From Streptomyces paradoxus (GTDB taxonomy: Bacteria; Actinomycetota; Actinomycetes; Streptomycetales; Streptomycetaceae): 64,000 bases of DNA. The translations under genes were made by a program, and so were the position numbers. Location: contig NZ_JACHGV010000005.1 of assembly GCF_014202475.1 (NCBI RefSeq), positions 539,597 through 603,596 on the forward strand. Reading direction: 5' to 3'. The stretch's first letter is position 1, and each line of letters begins with the position of its first letter. The notes below the pieces were generated by a model. That model saw only the letters and a list, made by a program, of their open reading frames with translations, made no database searches and was not told the DNA's origin. Shown in pieces: positions 24,145 to 32,661 of the stretch.

Positions 24145-25350
24145 TCACAGGAAGCGCCGGATCGGGGTCACCGCGGCCTCGGCGAGGCGCATGGGCAGGG
24201 GCCGCCGCTTCCAGCGGCAGGGGTCGATCGGCTCGCTCCGCTTCCGGTCGGCATCGAAGTCGGCGTCGAGCTCCGCCGTGAAGTCCTCGTCCAGGACGGC
24301 CAGGACGACCTCCTCGTCGTGCTCCATGGAGCGGCGGTTGAAGTTGGTGGAGCCGATGAGCGAGCAGACCCCGTCCACCGTGATGATCTTCGTGTGGAGC
24401 ATGGTCGGCTGGTACTCCCGCACGTCCACACCGGCGTCGACCAGCGTCTGGTAGTGCTGCCGCCCGGCCAGCAGGCACGCCCGCTGATCGGTGTGCGGGC
24501 CGGGCAGCAGGATCTCGACCCGGACCCCGCGGCGGGCCGCCGCGGCCAACAGGTCGATGAAGTAGGTGTCGGGGGCGAAGTAGGCCGTCGCCAGCCGCAG
24601 GCGTTCCTGCGCCGAGGTGATCAGGACCCGCAGGACCGTCTGCATGTCCTGCCAGCCGAAGGCGGCCGAGCCCCGCACGACCTGGACCGTGGCCCGGCCC
24701 GGCTGCTCCTGGGCGGTGAAGCGGTCGTGCTCGTCGTAGAGGTCGTCGTGGCACTCGGCCCAGTTCTGGGCGAAGGCCGCGGCGATGCCGTCCACCGCGG
24801 GGCCGCGGACCTGGACGTGGGTGTCGCGCCACTCGTCCGGGTTCCGCGCGTCGCCGCACCACTCCTCCGCGATGCCCACGCCACCGGTGAAGGCGGTGTG
24901 CTCGTCGGTGACCAGCACCTTGCGGTGGCAGCGGTGGTTCTGCCGCATCGGCGACAGGCGCGTGGGTCTGCGGAACCAGGCCACCTGGACGCCGGCCTCG
25001 TCCATGGCGTCCAGCAGGTCCCGCTCTATCTCCTTCGCCCCGAAGCCGTCCAGCAGCAGCCGCACCCGGACACCCGCGCGGGCCCGCTCGGCCAGGGCCG
25101 CGGCGAACTCGTGGGCGACCTCGCCGCGCCAGTACACGAACGTCATCATGTCGACGGTGTGCTCCGCGGCCCGGATGGCCGCCAGCATCGCCGGGAAGAT
25201 CTCGTCGCCGTTGCGCAACGGCACGAGCTCGTTGCCCTCGGTCGCGGCGATGCCGAGCAGCCGCTCCAGCCGTCTGCGCAGCCGCTGCTTCTGCTCCTCG
25301 GGGTCTCTCGGAGCCGAAGTCCGCGGTTCGTCGTACATCTGCTGTGTCAT
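24145..25350 (-). CDS. phospholipase D/cardiolipin synthase-type protein
   Basis: A 401-residue protein with two HKD motifs: HRKVLVTDEHTAFTGG near residues 143-158 and HTKIITVDGVCSLIGSTN near 319-336. This is the arrangement of ClsA/ClsB-type cardiolipin synthases and related phospholipases. There are no N-terminal transmembrane helices, so it resembles ClsB-like forms. The first 45 residues are charged and probably helical. ATG 25350 has GGGGGAG upstream. The C terminus is basic (RKRSEPIDPCRWKRRPLP), suitable for membrane contact. Confidence 0.85.
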   Translation of the reverse strand: MTQQMYDEPRTSAPRDPEEQKQRLRRRLERLLGIAATEGNELVPLRNGDEIFPAMLAAIRAAEHTVDMMTFVYWRGEVAHEFAAALAERARAGVRVRLLLDGFGAKEIERDLLDAMDEAGVQVAWFRRPTRLSPMRQNHRCHRKVLVTDEHTAFTGGVGIAEEWCGDARNPDEWRDTHVQVRGPAVDGIAAAFAQNWAECHDDLYDEHDRFTAQEQPGRATVQVVRGSAAFGWQDMQTVLRVLITSAQERLRLATAYFAPDTYFIDLLAAAARRGVRVEILLPGPHTDQRACLLAGRQHYQTLVDAGVDVREYQPTMLHTKIITVDGVCSLIGSTNFNRRSMEHDEEVVLAVLDEDFTAELDADFDADRKRSEPIDPCRWKRRPLPMRLAEAAVTPIRRFL

Positions 25351-25591
25351 GTGTGGGTCTCCCCCCTGCACGGTTTCCGGCCGCCCCGCCCTCGCGCGCG
25401 CCGGGCCCCGGCGCGCCTGCAACCCCTTTTTGCCGCTGCCGGAGCTTTCACGCAGGGCCCGCTGAGTCGTGCCTCACAAACGGAACGGATCACACTCGGG
25501 CGGCTCCGCCCTGTGGTGCTCATGGGGCCGGAGGCGTAGGACGAGAGGAGCGGGCGCCGATCGGCGGCTCCCGCCTCCCCGGGAGGACGTC

Positions 25592-25957
25592 ATGACCCAG
25601 CAACCAGCCACCACCACGCCGCTGAGCCAGGAGATGCAGGACTGCGTCCAGGCGTGCATGACCTGCCACAGCGTGTGCGAGGAGACCATGAGCTCCTGTC
25701 TGCAGATGGGCGGTCCGGCCCAGATGCAGATCATGCGCACGGTCATGGACTGCGCCGAGATGACGCGCATGTGCGCCGACATGATGATGCGCCGCTCGCC
25801 CCTCATGGCCGAGATGTGCGCGATGTGCGCCCGGGCCTGTGACATGTGCGCCGAGGCGTGTATGTCCATGCCGGAGGACGCGCAGATGATGCGCTGCGCC
25901 GAGGCATGCCGCCGCTGTGCCGAGATGTGCCGCTCGATGTCGGCCGCCTCGATGTGA
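25592..25957 (+). CDS. Cys-rich four-helix-bundle copper-binding protein (Csp/DUF326 type)
   Basis: A 121-residue protein with 16 cysteines and many methionines, arranged as CxxxC and CxxC repeats along four predicted helices (DCVQACMTCHSVC, then DCAEMTRMC, MCAMCARACDMCAEAC, and RCAEACRRCAEMC). This is the pattern of Csp copper storage proteins, which bind many Cu(I) ions inside a four-helix bundle. There is no signal peptide, so it is cytosolic (Csp3-like). GGAGG lies 5 bp before the ATG. No copper ATPase or CsoR regulator is adjacent, and I find no convincing CsoR-type operator. Confidence 0.88.
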   Translation: MTQQPATTTPLSQEMQDCVQACMTCHSVCEETMSSCLQMGGPAQMQIMRTVMDCAEMTRMCADMMMRRSPLMAEMCAMCARACDMCAEACMSMPEDAQMMRCAEACRRCAEMCRSMSAASM

Positions 25958-25970
25958 GCACCGCCTCACG

Positions 25971-26004
25971 ACGAAGGGGGCACCCGCCCGGGTGCCCCCT
26001 TCGT
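25971..26004. terminator. bidirectional hairpin terminator
   Basis: Perfect 15-bp stem (ACGAAGGGGGCACCC at 25971-25985 with 25990-26004) and a GCCC loop between the convergent csp-like and LCP genes. Confidence 0.88.
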
Positions 26005-26017
26005 GCTGTCTGCCCGC

Positions 26018-27313
26018 TCAGTTGCCCGAGACGGTGACCGGCTCGTCGTTCTTCAGCTCGTTCACCAGGGTCTTCACCTTCGCGGTGTTCCACTGGAGAT
26101 TGCCGTTGGGGGAGTTGCCCGCGATCGGCATGTTCATCGACTTGCCCTCGCCGCCGCTGACGCCCTTCATCGCCCAGAACATGGACGCCAGGTCGAACAG
26201 GCTCATGTCCTCGTCGACCACGAGGGTGTCCAGGCCGGCGCTCATGGTCGGGTACAGCTTGAAGGGGTTCAGCACCGTGCCCGGGGTGGCGACCTGGTTG
26301 GCCAGGGCCGACAGGAACTTCTGCTGGTTCTTCGTGCGGTCCAGGTCGGAGCCCTTGAGGGCGTAGCGGGTGCGGACGAAGGCGAGGGCCTGCTCGCCGT
26401 TGAGGGTCTGCTCGCCCTTCTTGAGGTCCGCGCCGGACTTGGTGTCCTTGATGTCCTGCGGGATGTTCATCTCGACGCCGCCGACGGCGTCCACGATGTT
26501 CGCGAAGCCGGCGAAACCGATCTCCACGTAGTGGTCGATGCGCAGGCCCGTGTTGGCCTCCACGGTGCGGACCAGCAGCTCCGGGCCGTCCTCGGCGTAG
26601 GCCGCGTTCAGCTTCGTCTGGCGGCCGGTGCCCGGGTAGAACTTGCCGGAGTCGGAGCCCTTGAACGACGGGATCGTGACGTTCGAGTCGCGGGGCAGCG
26701 AGATCAGGGTCGGGGCGCCGCCGCCGGTGTGCAGGATCATCATCGAGTCCGTGCGCTTGCCCTCGGCGGACCCGGTGTGCAGCTTCTTCTTCTCCTCGGC
26801 CGACATGCCCTTGCGGCTGTCGGAGCCGACGATCAGGTAGTTCGTGCCCTCGCCCGCCTCCGGACGGTCGATGACCTTCGACAGGTCGACGTCGCGGTTG
26901 AGCTTGGAGTCGGCCCAGAAGTACGTGCCGACGCTCGTCACGACCAGCAGCGTCACCAGCGTGATGGCCGTCACCTTGATGCGGCGGCGCCAGTTCGGCG
27001 CGGGCCGCGGCTCGTACCTGCCGTCGCCCGGACCGCCGGGGCCTCTGCCGCCGGGGGAGCCGTAGACCTGGCCGGTGTTGTAGCCGCTGTCGTACGGGTC
27101 GCCGTGGCCGCCGCCGTCGACGTACGACGGCTGCGGGGGCACTCCGCCGCCGTACGCCGGGGCGCCGCCGTATCCCGCCTGCCCGGGCGATGCCGCCGGA
27201 CCGCGGCGGACCTGCCGCATGACACGGGCGCTCTCGGGCTGCGCGCTCGAGCTGCCGCGTCCGTATCGGCTGCCGCGGTTGTCGCCGGAAAATCCCTCGG
27301 GCCAGTCATTCAT
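26018..27313 (-). CDS. LCP (LytR-CpsA-Psr) family glycopolymer transferase, copy 1
   Basis: A 431-residue membrane enzyme that probably transfers undecaprenyl-pyrophosphate-linked glycopolymers to peptidoglycan outside the membrane. Residues 1-110 are a Gly/Tyr/Pro-rich cytoplasmic region, the single TM is near 112-132, and the LCP domain follows: RTDSMMILHTG, SLPRDSNVTIP, KLNAAYAEDGPELLVRTVEA, RIDHYVEIGFAGF, DAVGGV and ALAFVRTRYAL with DLDRTKNQQ. No LytR_C domain. ATG 27313 has no obvious Shine-Dalgarno. First of six LCP genes in 12 kb, divergent from a thioesterase gene. Confidence 0.92.
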   Translation of the reverse strand: MNDWPEGFSGDNRGSRYGRGSSSAQPESARVMRQVRRGPAASPGQAGYGGAPAYGGGVPPQPSYVDGGGHGDPYDSGYNTGQVYGSPGGRGPGGPGDGRYEPRPAPNWRRRIKVTAITLVTLLVVTSVGTYFWADSKLNRDVDLSKVIDRPEAGEGTNYLIVGSDSRKGMSAEEKKKLHTGSAEGKRTDSMMILHTGGGAPTLISLPRDSNVTIPSFKGSDSGKFYPGTGRQTKLNAAYAEDGPELLVRTVEANTGLRIDHYVEIGFAGFANIVDAVGGVEMNIPQDIKDTKSGADLKKGEQTLNGEQALAFVRTRYALKGSDLDRTKNQQKFLSALANQVATPGTVLNPFKLYPTMSAGLDTLVVDEDMSLFDLASMFWAMKGVSGGEGKSMNMPIAGNSPNGNLQWNTAKVKTLVNELKNDEPVTVSGN

Positions 27314-27419
27314 GCGCCCCAGTGTGCAGGTCCACGTAGTGCGCCATACAAGAGTCGTCGGAAAATCAGAGCACGGCTGTGGCGAAGCTGACACAAATCC
27401 CCCTCATACCGCGTCGGCA

Positions 27420-27425
27420 TAAGGT
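27420..27425 (+). promoter_or_regulatory. -10 element, near-leaderless thioesterase transcript
   Basis: TAAGGT at 27420-27425 is 7 bp before ATG 27433, and no ribosome binding site is properly placed. Confidence 0.4.
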
Positions 27426-27432
27426 AGGGGCC

Positions 27433-27990
27433 ATGACAGACCAGGCCCCAGCTGCGGATTCCGGCAGTCCGGAAATCCCGGGCAAGCCGACTTCGGCGTC
27501 CCGCACCACCCTCAGCCACATCATGACCCACAACGACACGAACCTTCTGGGGACCGTGCACGGCGGGGTGATCATGAAGCTGGTCGACGACGCGGCGGGA
27601 GCCGTGGCCGGACGTCACTCCGGCGGCCCGGCGGTCACCGCGTCCATGGACGAGATGGCGTTCCTTGAGCCGGTCCGCGTCGGTGACCTGGTGCACGTCA
27701 AGGCGCAGGTGAACTGGACCGGCCGCACGTCCATGGAGGTCGGCGTCCGGGTCCTGGCCGAACGCTGGAACGAGTCCGCCCCGCCCACGCAGGTCGGCTC
27801 GGCGTACCTCGTCTTCGCCGCCGTCGACGCCGACGGCAAGCCCCGCCGGGTCCCGCCGGTCCTCCCGGAGACCGAGCGCGACAAGCGCCGCTATCAGGAG
27901 GCCCAGATCCGCCGCACCCACCGCCTGGCCCGGCGCCGGGCGATCATGGACCTGCGGGAGAAGCGGGCGGCCGAGGGGTTCGAGGACTGA
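27433..27990 (+). CDS. acyl-CoA thioesterase, hotdog fold
   Basis: A 185-residue thioesterase of the YciA/BACH type that hydrolyses acyl-CoA to free acid and CoA. NDTNLLGTVHGGVIMKLVDDAAG at about 35-57 carries the conserved Asn, the HGG turn and the catalytic Asp; VTASMDEMAFLEPVRVGDLV and YLVFAAVDADGKP complete the hotdog domain. The C-terminal 45 residues are highly charged and helical. It lies between two leftward LCP genes and stops 8 bp before the second. Acyl chain preference unknown. Confidence 0.9.
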   Translation: MTDQAPAADSGSPEIPGKPTSASRTTLSHIMTHNDTNLLGTVHGGVIMKLVDDAAGAVAGRHSGGPAVTASMDEMAFLEPVRVGDLVHVKAQVNWTGRTSMEVGVRVLAERWNESAPPTQVGSAYLVFAAVDADGKPRRVPPVLPETERDKRRYQEAQIRRTHRLARRRAIMDLREKRAAEGFED

Positions 27991-27997
27991 CGCGCGC

Positions 27998-29476
27998 CTA
28001 CGAGCACGCCACCTCGTCGCCCTGCACCACCCCGAACTCGCCCTGACCCGGGTCCTCGGCCCGCACCTTCCGCACGCGTTCGAAGTCCGCTCCGGCGATC
28101 ACCTTCAGGGTCGGGCCCAGGCCCTTGACCACCCGGAGCTCACTGCCCGGCAGAGCCGCCGCGAGGGACTTCGCGGAGCGGTCCCATCGGGGGTCGTGGG
28201 CGACGATCGTGCGCCTGACATCGCGGGAGGCGGAGCTCACCGGGGCCTTGGTCGTGCGGAAGCCGGTCGACGCCAGGGCCGCGTCCACCCGGCGGCCCAG
28301 GCCGGCCGTGCGCGTGCCGTTCTCCACCTGGACGCGGATCTGCTGCGGGGCGACCGGGACGATCCGGGCCGCACCGCGCGACCGGTGCACCGACAGCGGC
28401 TGGTCCTGGCGCAGGGCGTGGAAGAGCCGCTCGGACTTCTCGGGGTCCCACTTCAGCGTGGAGCCGACGCCCTTCACGGCGTAGCCCATCCGCCCGATCG
28501 GAACGGTCGTGAACTCCGAGGAGGAGGGGGAGAAGTTCCGCATGGCGCGGCCCAGCTCCAGCATCTCGTCCGTGCCGAAGCCCTTGTCGGCCCGGACCGA
28601 GCCGAGTACCGCCCGCGTCACGTCCCGGAACTTCATCGGGTTGAGCAGGATCCCGGACGAGGTGAGCCGTTCCACGAGCGCCGCCATGAAGCGCTGCTGC
28701 CGCTTCATACGGCCGAGGTCGGACGCCCCGTCGACGTGGCGGGCGCGGACGAACTGGAGCGCCTGCCCGCCCGCGAGCGTGTGCCGCCCGGCCGGGAGGT
28801 TCAGGCCGGTGTAGCTGTCCTTCAGGGGATCGGCGGTGCAGATCGGCACGCCCCCGACCACGTCCACCGTCTTCATGAAGCTGGTGAAGTCGACCTCCAC
28901 GTAGTGGTCGATCTTCACCTTCGTCATGTTCTCGACCGTGCGGACGGTCAGCTGCGGCCCGCCCTCGGCGTACGCGGCGTTCAGCTTGACCGGGTGCCCG
29001 TGGTGCCGCTTGCCCGAGACCCGGTCGACGTGCGCCGGCATCACCGCGTACGAGTCGCGCGGCAGGCTCACCACGCTCGCCCGTTTCCGGTCCCCGGAGA
29101 TGTGCACGATCATGATCGTGTCGGTGCAGTGGCAGGGGGCCCCGCCCAGCCGGTACTTGTGGCGCTCCGCCTTGCTGATCTTCTCTCGGCCGTCGGTGCC
29201 GACCAGCAGGATGTTCATGCCGTGGCCCGCCTGCGGGCGGTTCTTCATGTCCTTGAAGGGGTCGACCCGGGTGATGTCCGCGTCCAGGCTGGTCATCACC
29301 GCGTGCCCGATGCCGGCGGAGGCGAGGACCACCACGGACAGCGTGGTGACCGCCCGCATGCCCCAGCGCGGCCGCCGCGCGACTGGTGCCGGCCTGCGCG
29401 GAGCACCGCGGGGGGTGGGGGGCTGCGGGCGGCGGGGAGCGGCGGTGGACCGAGGGGACCGCGGCGGCGTGGGCAT
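27998..29476 (-). CDS. LCP family protein with LytR_C domain, copy 2
   Basis: A 492-residue LCP enzyme. The N terminus is Pro/Arg-rich and cytoplasmic, with one TM near residues 42-62 (VTTLSVVVLASAGIGHAVM). The LCP domain has CTDTIMIVHISGD, SLPRDSYAVMP, KLNAAYAEGGPQLTVRTVE, KIDHYVEVDF and QALQFVRARHVDGASDLGRMKRQQ. A LytR_C domain starts with IRVQVENGT near 390. Two cysteines in CHCTD are unusual for this family. ATG 29476 has GGAGG 6 bp upstream; the longer frame runs into the divergent glycosyltransferase region. Confidence 0.92.
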   Translation of the reverse strand: MPTPPRSPRSTAAPRRPQPPTPRGAPRRPAPVARRPRWGMRAVTTLSVVVLASAGIGHAVMTSLDADITRVDPFKDMKNRPQAGHGMNILLVGTDGREKISKAERHKYRLGGAPCHCTDTIMIVHISGDRKRASVVSLPRDSYAVMPAHVDRVSGKRHHGHPVKLNAAYAEGGPQLTVRTVENMTKVKIDHYVEVDFTSFMKTVDVVGGVPICTADPLKDSYTGLNLPAGRHTLAGGQALQFVRARHVDGASDLGRMKRQQRFMAALVERLTSSGILLNPMKFRDVTRAVLGSVRADKGFGTDEMLELGRAMRNFSPSSSEFTTVPIGRMGYAVKGVGSTLKWDPEKSERLFHALRQDQPLSVHRSRGAARIVPVAPQQIRVQVENGTRTAGLGRRVDAALASTGFRTTKAPVSSASRDVRRTIVAHDPRWDRSAKSLAAALPGSELRVVKGLGPTLKVIAGADFERVRKVRAEDPGQGEFGVVQGDEVACS

Positions 29477-29603
29477 GGGGCACCTCCGGGACGACGGCCG
29501 TACGTGGGATCCGTGAAACCGTAGGCCGATACGATCTGCGGCCTGCGCCACCGCCCCGGCGGCGCGCACCGGTGTCCCCCGTTCGCGGTAACGTGAGCCC
29601 CCT

Positions 29604-30641
29604 ATGAACGCCAATCCCGACGTGCGGCACCCCGCCGTTTCCGTGATCATGCCCGTCCTCAACGAGGAGCGGCATCTGCGGGGAGCAGTCCAAGCGATCC
29701 TCGCGCAGGAGTACGCCGGCGAGATGGAGGTCGTGATCGCCCTCGGTCCGTCCACGGACCGCACGGACGAGATCGCCGCCGAGCTCGTGGCAGAAGACGC
29801 GCGCATCCACACCGTCCCCAACCCCACCGGCCGTACGCCCGCGGCGCTGAACGCGGCGATCAACGCCTCCCGGCATCCGATCGTCGTCCGCGTCGACGGG
29901 CACGGCATGCTCTCGCCGAACTACATCGCGACCGCCGTGCGGCTCCTGGAGGAGACCGGCGCGCAGAACGTCGGCGGCATCATGCACGCCGAGGGCGAGA
30001 ACGACTGGGAGCACGCGGTCGCCGCCGCGATGACCTCGAAGATCGGGGTCGGCAACGCCGCCTTCCACACCGGTGGTCAGGCGGGCCCGGCCGAGACCGT
30101 CTATCTGGGGGTGTTCCGGCGCGAGGCGCTGGAGCGGCAGGGCGGCTACAACGTGGAGTTCATCCGCGCCCAGGACTGGGAGCTGAACTTCCGCATCCGG
30201 GAGGCCGGCGGGCTGATCTGGTTCTCGCCCGAGCTGAAGGTGTCGTACCGGCCGCGGCCGAGCGTGAAGGCGCTCGCCAAGCAGTACAAGGACTACGGCC
30301 GCTGGCGGCACGTGGTGGCCCGCTTCCACGAGGGCTCGATCAACCTGCGCTACCTCGCCCCGCCGACCGCCGTGTGCGCGATCGGGGCCGGGATCCTGGT
30401 GGGCGCGCTGCTGACCCCGTGGGGCTTCCTGGTGCCCGGCGGTTATCTCGCGGCGATCCTGCTCGGCTCGCTCCCGGCGGGCAAGGGCCTGCCGCTGAAG
30501 GCGCGACTGCAGATTCCCGTGGCGCTGGCCACGATGCACATGTCGTGGGGCTGGGGCTTCCTGACCAGCCCGCGGACGCTGGCGAAGAAGGTCATCGCTT
30601 CCCGGCGCCCCGCGGTGCGCGCCGACGCCGCCGCGAGCTGA
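29604..30641 (+). CDS. family 2 glycosyltransferase (ExoA-like)
   Basis: A 345-residue GT2 enzyme. The GT-A domain covers about residues 1-240: VSVIMPVLNEERHL, ALGPSTDRTDEI, the acidic VRVDGHG near 95, and the acceptor motif AQDWELNFRI. C-terminal hydrophobic helices at about 258-295 anchor it in the membrane. ExoA-type enzymes add sugars to lipid-linked exopolysaccharide. TAACGT at 29589-29594 gives at most a very short leader and there is no clear ribosome site. It sits among LCP genes on the opposite strand and may build a glycan that they attach. Confidence 0.88.
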   Translation: MNANPDVRHPAVSVIMPVLNEERHLRGAVQAILAQEYAGEMEVVIALGPSTDRTDEIAAELVAEDARIHTVPNPTGRTPAALNAAINASRHPIVVRVDGHGMLSPNYIATAVRLLEETGAQNVGGIMHAEGENDWEHAVAAAMTSKIGVGNAAFHTGGQAGPAETVYLGVFRREALERQGGYNVEFIRAQDWELNFRIREAGGLIWFSPELKVSYRPRPSVKALAKQYKDYGRWRHVVARFHEGSINLRYLAPPTAVCAIGAGILVGALLTPWGFLVPGGYLAAILLGSLPAGKGLPLKARLQIPVALATMHMSWGWGFLTSPRTLAKKVIASRRPAVRADAAAS

Positions 30642-30650
30642 CCCGACGCG

Positions 30651-30688
30651 GCCATGGGCCCCTCCCCGGACGGGGAGGGGCCCATGGC
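30651..30688. terminator. bidirectional hairpin terminator
   Basis: Perfect 17-bp stem (30651-30667 with 30672-30688, beginning GCCATGGGCC) and a GGAC loop between convergent glycosyltransferase and LCP genes. Confidence 0.88.
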
Positions 30689-30775
30689 GTGCGCGGACGC
30701 CGGTGTGCGGTGATCAGCAGCCGGGGCCGCTGTACCCGCCGGAGGCCCTGTGCCTCTGTCATGCCGCGCAGATGT

Positions 30776-32437
30776 TCACCACCGGTAGGGCTTGTACACG
30801 TCCATGCACTCCGTCTTGTCCGCGCTCAGCGCGTCCGCGGAGTCGGGCAGATCGCCCGCCTCGGGAGCCTTCTGCTTCGGGTAGGCCGTGCCCTCCCGCC
30901 AGTCGCTGCCGATCGTCAGCGTGGTGGTGACATCGTCCGTGGCCCGCACCTGGCTGCTCGGGATGCCTACCGCTTCCGCCACCGACAGCGCGTTGGCGCG
31001 GCCCTGCTCGCCCGTGCTCCTCGGATACGTCACCTGCGTCCGGGCGTGCGGATCCTGCCGGCTCGCGGCGACGGCCTGGGTGAAGCCCTCCTGCTGCAGC
31101 GCCGCCACGATCGCGGTGGCCCGTTGCGGAACGGCGGGCCGCTCGTCGCTCGCCGTCCCGTTGACGACGGTGACCGACAGCCCCGCGGCGGGCGCGGCGG
31201 CCGGACCCGTGGCCTGCACCGAGGCCGGGGACGGGCCCGAGGCGGTGGCCGCGCGCGCCTTGCCGCCCTTGTCGAAGGAGACGTCGTCGCGCAGCATCGC
31301 CCACATCTTGTCGGCGTCCCCCGGCTTGGGCACCAGGTGGTTGCGGTCCAGGGGGTCCTCGATCCACGGCATCGTCGTCATCGTGATGCGGTTCGTCGGG
31401 ACCGACTTCAGCTGCATGCCGACGTCGTACAGCTCCTTGACCGTGCCGATCTCCTCGGACACCTTCAGCGCCTTCGTGCCCGCCTCGGCCAGGCCCATCA
31501 GACGGCCCGTGTCGGTGAAGACGTTCTGCTCCTTCAGCGTCCGGATCATCGCGTTCATGTACATGTGCTGCGCCTTGGCGCGCAGCGGGTCACTGCCCCA
31601 GGCGTGGCGGGTGCGCAGCCACTGCAGCGCCTCCTTGCCCTGCACCTTGTGCGTGCCGGCCTTCAGCTTCAGTCCGGAGCCGCCGCCCTGGCCGGGCAGC
31701 GGCCGGTCCCACACGTTCTGGTTGACGCAGACCGGGACACCGCCGATGGCGTCCGCCATGTCCACCACTCCGGCGAAGTCGACCATCATCCAGTGGTCGA
31801 TGTACACGCCGGTCAGGTTCTGCCAGGTGGCCAGCGTGCAGCCCGGGCCGCCGCGCTGGAGCGTCTCGTTGATGATCGTGTTCTTGGCCGGGTAGGTCTC
31901 CCCGGTGTCGGGGTCGACACACTTGGGGATGTCCACCCGGGTGTCCCGAGGGATGCTCACCACGGACGCGCTCTCGCGGTCCGCCGAGACGTGCAGGAGC
32001 ATCTGCACGTCCGCCAGGGGCTTGCTGCCGACGTTGTCCCTGCTGCCGCCGAGCTTGACGTTCTCCGCGGAGTTCCGGCTGTCGGAACCGATCAGCAGGA
32101 TGTTCAGCGGGGTCTGGCCCGCCGCGTTGGGCCCGGTCTTCTCGACGTCGGACTCGCCGCTGTTGCGTTTGCCCTTGTCGATGTTGCCGTTGAGGTGGCG
32201 GTAGTAGAGGTATCCGGCACCGGCCGTCCCGAGTATCAGTACGGACAGCACGAGCGCGAACCAGCGCACTATCCGGCGTCCGCCGCCGCGCCGCCGCCCG
32301 CGCCGACGGCCCTGGCCGCCCCCGCCTCCCGCGTCCCCGCCCGCGGTGGACGCCCCCGTCCCCGGACGTTCGTCCTGGGCCAGGCCGCCGCCCGGCTCGC
32401 GCCGGGTGCTGCCGCCGCGCACGTCACTCTGCGCCAT
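30776..32437 (-). CDS. LCP family protein with LytR_C domain, copy 3 (divergent)
   Basis: A 553-residue LCP enzyme with a Gly/Arg-rich cytoplasmic N terminus, TM near residues 56-76 and an LCP domain. SIPRDTRVDIP, TIINETLQRGGPGCTL, IDHWMMVDFAG, DAIGGVPVC and ALQWLRTRHAWGSD are present. It differs from its neighbours: the usual R-S/T-D before the IL/VH strand is LADVQMLLH, and the DLxRxxRQQ motif is DPLRAKAQHMY. A LytR_C domain starts LSVTVVNGT near 418. The tail ends with a Cys and aromatic residues (ECMDVYKPYRW). GGAGG precedes ATG 32437. Activity may differ in substrate. Confidence 0.9.
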   Translation of the reverse strand: MAQSDVRGGSTRREPGGGLAQDERPGTGASTAGGDAGGGGGQGRRRGRRRGGGRRIVRWFALVLSVLILGTAGAGYLYYRHLNGNIDKGKRNSGESDVEKTGPNAAGQTPLNILLIGSDSRNSAENVKLGGSRDNVGSKPLADVQMLLHVSADRESASVVSIPRDTRVDIPKCVDPDTGETYPAKNTIINETLQRGGPGCTLATWQNLTGVYIDHWMMVDFAGVVDMADAIGGVPVCVNQNVWDRPLPGQGGGSGLKLKAGTHKVQGKEALQWLRTRHAWGSDPLRAKAQHMYMNAMIRTLKEQNVFTDTGRLMGLAEAGTKALKVSEEIGTVKELYDVGMQLKSVPTNRITMTTMPWIEDPLDRNHLVPKPGDADKMWAMLRDDVSFDKGGKARAATASGPSPASVQATGPAAAPAAGLSVTVVNGTASDERPAVPQRATAIVAALQQEGFTQAVAASRQDPHARTQVTYPRSTGEQGRANALSVAEAVGIPSSQVRATDDVTTTLTIGSDWREGTAYPKQKAPEAGDLPDSADALSADKTECMDVYKPYRW

Positions 32438-32661
32438 GCCCCTGCCTCCCCACCCCTACGGCCGACCCACGGGTCCGCCCCGCGTCGTTCGGATCGCGGG
32501 CGCCCCGTGCCCGCCCGGAACACGGGTTCCCCCGGTGTTCCGCGGCGCACGGCCGTCCCCGCTACTGGTTGGACCACTGACATGCCCGGTCGGATGTACA
32601 CCCGGCCGATTCGTCCGGGCATGCTCCGTCCGCCTGTTAGACGCAGGACGGGACGGTCAGG

